Assembly: GCA_910579515.1 (NCBI GenBank)
Contig: CAJTUV010000010.1
Location: forward strand, 30,123 to 94,122
Direction: 5' to 3'
Length of the DNA: 64,000 nt
From: an uncultured Hungatella sp.
GTDB taxonomy: Bacteria > Bacillota > Clostridia > Lachnospirales > Lachnospiraceae
The notes under the pieces were generated by a model. The model was given only the letters and a program-made list of their open reading frames with translations, made no database searches and was not told the origin of the DNA. Below are positions 60,364-64,000 of the stretch, one piece after another (position 1 is the first letter of the stretch; each line of letters starts with the position of its first letter). The translations under genes were made by a program, and so were the position numbers.

Positions 60364-62136
60364 ATGAGACAATTTATCCGAAATCTGTCGCTGCAAAAGA
60401 AGATTCAGTTGATTGTCTTTATCTGCATCTTCCTAATGACTGCCGCTGCGTTCATCAGCCTCCGCCTGATTACTTCCAGCTACGATAAAACCTTATATAA
60501 AACCACGGCGTCTTCCTTGTCTGCCTCTTCCACGGGAATGAATCATTGTCTGGAAACCCTTGACACTATGGCCGATTTATTTCTGGCAGATTCCAGCATT
60601 CAGTCTGGTTTGAGTACCTTAAAGGATTCCGATCAGATTCGCGAAGCCAGCACTGCTTATAGAACTGTGTATGCCGCGTTAACTGACTATTATTTTACTT
60701 TTCGCAAAAATCACATTAACTATATGGGACTTTATCAAGATAATTTTTCTCTCCACACATATCTGCCTTTTTCCAGAAATGTGCTCCCCAAAGAAGTGGA
60801 AGAGTATCTGTTAAAAAAAGCCAGAGACGCTGGCGGGGCAACGGTATGGGCCTCTGATTATGCAGAAGAGTATGGTCTGTTTCTGGTTAAATCCATCAGG
60901 CGTACCGAATATCTGCAGTTGGACGAAATTGGAGTCCTGGTAGTCAATGTGGATTTGGACGGTCTGATCACAGAGGCCGCCGGGTCAGGATTCCTTCAGG
61001 CAGAATCTGCTTATCTTCTGTTTGACAACGGAAAACTGATTTATTCTTCCTCTGAAGGATTGAAAGAAGCCTCTTGGGATTATGAAAAGCAATTCCCCAA
61101 TCCTTATGGCCTTACCGCTCCTTCTGGAGATGATTTCTTTTATGTGAAAAGCCATATAGCCGGAATTGGATGGGACTATATTTGCATTATCCCTTATGAC
61201 GATATTATATCGTCTCTCCATACAGGCCAGATATTATGTTTTGCGCTGTTATTGACTTCGGTTTTGACAGCTCTCCTTCTATCCTCTGGTCTGATTCGTT
61301 CCATTACCAGACATTTTGACACCCTGCTTCAAAAGATACGCGATTTTGGAAACGGAAATCCTCAGCCTCCTTCTATAGAATATGATTATCAAAAAAGAAC
61401 GGATGAATTGGGAATTCTCCATGTACAATTTGATCACATGGTTGAGGAGGTAAAGCAGCTCATCAAAACGAACTACTTAAATCAGATTCTTATTAAGGAT
61501 GCACAGTTTAAAGCCCTGGAAAATCAGATGAACCCTCATTTCCTGTATAATACGCTGGAATCCATTAACTGGAGGGCTAAGATTATCGGGTCGAAAGATA
61601 TTTCCGCTATGGCAGAATCTTTGGGAACTCTGCTGCGCCTTACTCTGGATCAGACGAGCAAAGAAATTTCTTTGCGCAGGGAATTAGAGTCTGTTCGATG
61701 TTATATGACAATCCAAAAATTTCGATATGAGGAACGGCTTGACTATCGAATCCTGGTTCCAGAAAACTTGATGAACCATCTGGTATTAAAGCTCTCCCTG
61801 CAGCCTTTGGTGGAAAATGCTGTCCGCTATGGTCTGGAGGAAAATACAGATCGCTGCCTGATTGAAATCCTGGCAGAAACAGACTATGAGAATGAGAGTT
61901 TGTATGTATACATCAAAAATAACGGCTCTTCTTTCGAAGAAAATCTCTTAGAAAAATTGAAAACTCATGAAGTAGAGCCTCATGGATTTGGCATTGGCCT
62001 TTTAAATATTCAGAACCGAATGCAAATAACTTTTGGAGAAGCCTATGGTATAGAACTTTATAATGAGGGAGAACTGGCTGTTGCCCGCCTGATGTTCCCT
62101 TTGACAAATGAAAAGAAAGGAGGGGCTGGATGTTAA
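60364..62136 (+). CDS. YesM-like sensor histidine kinase
   Basis: 590 residues. Helix one at about 15-35, an extracellular sensor domain to about 285, helix two at about 286-308, a HAMP region to about 365, then the HisKA_7TM/His_kinase domain with N-Q-M-N-P-H392-F-L-Y-N, the phospho-accepting His, and an ATP-binding domain with L-V-E-N-A-V-R-Y-G and G-I-G-L-L-N-I-Q-N-R. It follows the YesM/LytS branch. ATG at 60364 follows a G-rich site; the ATG at 60343 lies too near the promoter. It is divergent from the sugar importer and overlaps the response regulator by seven bases, so it likely senses the sugar and regulates the importer. Confidence 0.93.
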   Translation: MRQFIRNLSLQKKIQLIVFICIFLMTAAAFISLRLITSSYDKTLYKTTASSLSASSTGMNHCLETLDTMADLFLADSSIQSGLSTLKDSDQIREASTAYRTVYAALTDYYFTFRKNHINYMGLYQDNFSLHTYLPFSRNVLPKEVEEYLLKKARDAGGATVWASDYAEEYGLFLVKSIRRTEYLQLDEIGVLVVNVDLDGLITEAAGSGFLQAESAYLLFDNGKLIYSSSEGLKEASWDYEKQFPNPYGLTAPSGDDFFYVKSHIAGIGWDYICIIPYDDIISSLHTGQILCFALLLTSVLTALLLSSGLIRSITRHFDTLLQKIRDFGNGNPQPPSIEYDYQKRTDELGILHVQFDHMVEEVKQLIKTNYLNQILIKDAQFKALENQMNPHFLYNTLESINWRAKIIGSKDISAMAESLGTLLRLTLDQTSKEISLRRELESVRCYMTIQKFRYEERLDYRILVPENLMNHLVLKLSLQPLVENAVRYGLEENTDRCLIEILAETDYENESLYVYIKNNGSSFEENLLEKLKTHEVEPHGFGIGLLNIQNRMQITFGEAYGIELYNEGELAVARLMFPLTNEKKGGAGC

Positions 62137-63641
62137 AACTGATTATTGCCGATGATGAGAGAATCATCCGAGAATCTATTTCCACCCTGATTAACTGGAG
62201 TAGTTTAGGCATTGAGTTGATCGGCCTGTGCAGTGACGGAATTGAGGCATATAACATGATACTGGACGAGTGTCCAGATATTGTCTTAACCGATATCCGG
62301 ATGCCCGGCCTGTCTGGGCTGGATTTGATTGAACGAATTTCTCAGACAGATTTAAACATTCAGTTTATTCTCCTTTCAGGCTTTGGGGAATTTGAATACG
62401 CGAAGCAGGCTATGCGATATCGGGTTCACCATTATCTTTTAAAGCCTTGTAATGAAGAACAGATCATTGACAGCATTAAAGATGTGATCCAGGAGCATTA
62501 TCACCAGAAGGCCTTTCGGGACATGCAGAACCGCCAGAAGTCTTTAATTTCGAATCTCCATTACAGTCTGTTGTCCAATATTATCCATGAATGGATGTTT
62601 CTTTCCGGAGATTTCTGCCCATCCCTGGAAGCCTATTCTGGATTTATGGACTTTTACAATACCAACTATGAATTATGCTTTTTATATTTTCTGGAAGAAG
62701 GGCACTTGAATGACGTTTTAAATAAAGTGTATTTATATATGAAAAAGCAGGCGCCCAGCATCACAGTTTACAGCCTCTATGTAAAGAATACCCTTCTGCT
62801 CTTTTTTGAGAGTTATCAGGTTTCCTATGAAGATATGGATGCATTTTTTTGTTCTCTCTATCCAGACAACGAAACAGACTGTGTCCAGCAATACCGCAGA
62901 GTCTCCTTTTCCAACCTGTCCTCTCTCTTGGAAATGGCGATAAGTAAAGTAAAACGATACGGAGTCATCTACTTTATGAACGGAATCCGCCCTGTACCTA
63001 TCTGTAATTATAAAAGCGTTATTACAAGAATGGATGAGCTTGCGGCATTGTTATTAAAAGATGATTTTCAGAATTTTCAAATACAGCTGGGAGAGATCAG
63101 GCACAATCTGGAGGGAATCTCCAGTCCTGACTTTATCCGACAGGTAGGGTCCAGTATGATTATCAAGCTGACGGCGGAAGGAAATTATCCGCCAATCGAC
63201 ACTACAGAGTTTTTGATGCTGCTAAATCAGCAAACCGATCCTGAAATTCTTTGCAAAATGATTTTGGAAAAAATCAGCGCAATGGCAGAGCACTCTTCTG
63301 AAAGCGCCAGAAACCACAGCCCTTTGATTGAAGACGTCATGCAGTATGTTGAAGACAATATTGACAATCCTAATCTGACCTTAAAATGGATTGCAGAAAC
63401 TCATCTGTTTATGAATGTGGATTATGTAAGCAAACGTTTTATTAAAGAGACGAATCAAAAATTTTCCCATTACCTGTCCAACGTTCGGATTCAAAAGGCC
63501 AAACAGCTTTTATCAGAAGGCCACGCAGGACAGATTCAGTGGGTAGCTCAACAGGTGGGCTGCGGCAATAACCCCCAGTATTTCAGTCAAATCTTTAAAA
63601 AAAGCACTGGCCTGACTCCCAGCGCCTATGCTAAAAAATAA
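62130..63641 (+). CDS. YesN-like response regulator with AraC output domain
   Basis: 503 residues. Receiver domain at about 1-120 with D-D-E and the phospho-accepting Asp55 in V-L-T-D-I-R-M-P, and L-L-K-P near 105. A long middle region (about 130-395) is of unknown fold. The last 100 residues are an AraC-type double helix-turn-helix (A-K-Q-L-L-S-E-G, Q-V-G-C-G-N-N-P-Q-Y-F-S-Q-I-F-K-K). AAAGGAGG precedes the ATG inside the kinase gene. It probably activates the divergent sugar importer. Confidence 0.94.
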   Translation: MLKLIIADDERIIRESISTLINWSSLGIELIGLCSDGIEAYNMILDECPDIVLTDIRMPGLSGLDLIERISQTDLNIQFILLSGFGEFEYAKQAMRYRVHHYLLKPCNEEQIIDSIKDVIQEHYHQKAFRDMQNRQKSLISNLHYSLLSNIIHEWMFLSGDFCPSLEAYSGFMDFYNTNYELCFLYFLEEGHLNDVLNKVYLYMKKQAPSITVYSLYVKNTLLLFFESYQVSYEDMDAFFCSLYPDNETDCVQQYRRVSFSNLSSLLEMAISKVKRYGVIYFMNGIRPVPICNYKSVITRMDELAALLLKDDFQNFQIQLGEIRHNLEGISSPDFIRQVGSSMIIKLTAEGNYPPIDTTEFLMLLNQQTDPEILCKMILEKISAMAEHSSESARNHSPLIEDVMQYVEDNIDNPNLTLKWIAETHLFMNVDYVSKRFIKETNQKFSHYLSNVRIQKAKQLLSEGHAGQIQWVAQQVGCGNNPQYFSQIFKKSTGLTPSAYAKK

Positions 63642-63790
63642 ATGGAGACTAACTATTAAAAGTCAAGTCTAAAATAAAATTTTTCGAATGAATTGCCGGA
63701 AGGCATTTCAGATACATTGGAACTTTGAAAACTGCATGACAATAAGAGCATCTTTACAGGTGCTCTAAAAGGAGAAATTTACAGAACAAG
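63642..63790. other. Structured non-coding flank of the IS110-family element
   Basis: No gene. On the minus strand, after the transposase stop, there are two hairpins: one with arms at 63746-63752 and 63759-63765 (seven pairs), and a small TGCC-GGAA-GGCA tetraloop stem at 63694-63705. The A/T-rich remainder (63650-63690) probably includes the element end and the 3' flank of the regulator gene; no inverted repeats or target duplication can be assigned because the other end lies outside the window. Confidence 0.4.
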
Positions 63791-64000
63791 TTAAGGAACT
63801 GGTATGTATGCCCGTCTTGATTTTTCCATTGCGAAAATCAGCCGCACAAGCTTTTTTGTGGCATGAGATAATGCAACATTGTAATGTTTGCCTTCGGAGC
63901 GTTTCTTCTCAAGATAGGTTCCGAAGGATTCATCCCAATGGCAGACATACTTAGTGGCGTTGTAAAGGGCATACCGAAGGTATCTGGAACCTCGTTTCTC
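63791..64000 (-). CDS. IS110-family transposase, C-terminal end (cut by window edge)
   Basis: 69 residues to the stop at 63791, open to the window edge. R-G-S-R-Y-L-R-Y-A-L-Y-N-A-T-K-Y-V, W-D-E-S-F-G-T-Y and H-Y-N-V-A-L-S-H-A-T-K-K-L-V-R-L match the C-terminal domain of IS110/IS116/IS902 transposases. The catalytic serine and the RuvC-like DEDD region lie in the missing part. IS110 elements encode a guide (bridge) RNA at one end. The element sits directly downstream of the response-regulator gene, in opposite orientation. Confidence 0.87.
   Translation of the reverse strand, partial: EKRGSRYLRYALYNATKYVCHWDESFGTYLEKKRSEGKHYNVALSHATKKLVRLIFAMEKSRRAYIPVP

Noticed and set aside
1..64000. tRNA, rRNA and CRISPR arrays
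   Set aside because: No cloverleaf-like segments ending in CCA context, no conserved rRNA stretches and no regularly spaced direct repeats were seen by reading; a tool search would settle it.

Overview
The window looks like a chromosomal segment of a low-to-moderate GC Gram-positive anaerobe, most likely a gut Lachnospiraceae/Clostridium cluster XIVa bacterium. The inference rests on type III glutamine synthetase, a reverse rubrerythrin next to a PerR-type regulator, YesMN-type two-component genes beside a sugar ABC importer, a secreted L,D-transpeptidase with clostridial ChW-like repeats, strong AGGAGG ribosome binding sites and sigma-A type promoters. No rRNA, tRNA or CRISPR array was seen. 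Genes are densely packed and no gene-free stretch exceeds 300 bases.

Positions 1-22635, all on the minus strand, form a large surface-glycan locus cut by the left edge. The upstream half (22635 to 9659) holds three glycosyltransferase-type genes, a Wzx-like flippase, DUF2304 and DUF2142 membrane proteins, rmlC, a Wzm/Wzt-type ABC exporter, a 1307-residue methyltransferase/coiled-coil/two-glycosyltransferase fusion and a MATE-type transporter. A second promoter (9590-9618) starts the downstream half: an acyl carrier protein, an MBOAT acyltransferase and an SGNH (DltD/AlgX-like) partner, then a complete GDP-D-glycero-D-manno-heptose pathway (hddC, hddA, gmhB, gmhA), another glycosyltransferase and two large polytopic membrane proteins. 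Together they suggest a rhamnose- and heptose-containing, O-acylated and possibly methyl-capped cell-wall or S-layer glycan. A divergent L,D-transpeptidase gene flanks the locus.

Positions 24086-42259 are mostly housekeeping: an AraC regulator overlapping a fumarylacetoacetate-hydrolase-family gene and a Ca2+-type P-ATPase, luxS, glnN, fba, a DUF1266 protein, an oxidoreductase, azlCD, xpt, a lipoprotein PPIase, an M18 aminopeptidase, dtd, a membrane GDPD, a small alarmone synthetase and an S1-domain protein. At 42365-43543 perR and a reverse rubrerythrin each have a TTGACA promoter followed by near-identical 7-1-7 operator-like sites.

Positions 43542-51852 (minus) hold glf, a GlgX-like GH13 protein that has lost its catalytic residues, exoA, two dehydrogenases, rpiB, aroC and a lactonase-family beta-propeller. 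Positions 51940-56778 form a polyamine uptake operon: an XRE-cupin regulator, potABCD and a DUF1622 membrane protein. Positions 56789-63641 are a sugar ABC importer (minus) divergent from a YesM/YesN-like sensor/regulator pair (plus). The right edge cuts into an IS110-family transposase (63791-64000).

The most notable observations are the catalytically dead debranching-enzyme homologue, the Dlt-like acylation cassette without a local adenylation enzyme, the methyltransferase/coiled-coil/GT fusion next to a Wzt with a C-terminal domain, the paired PerR-type operators, and the structured flank of the IS110 end.
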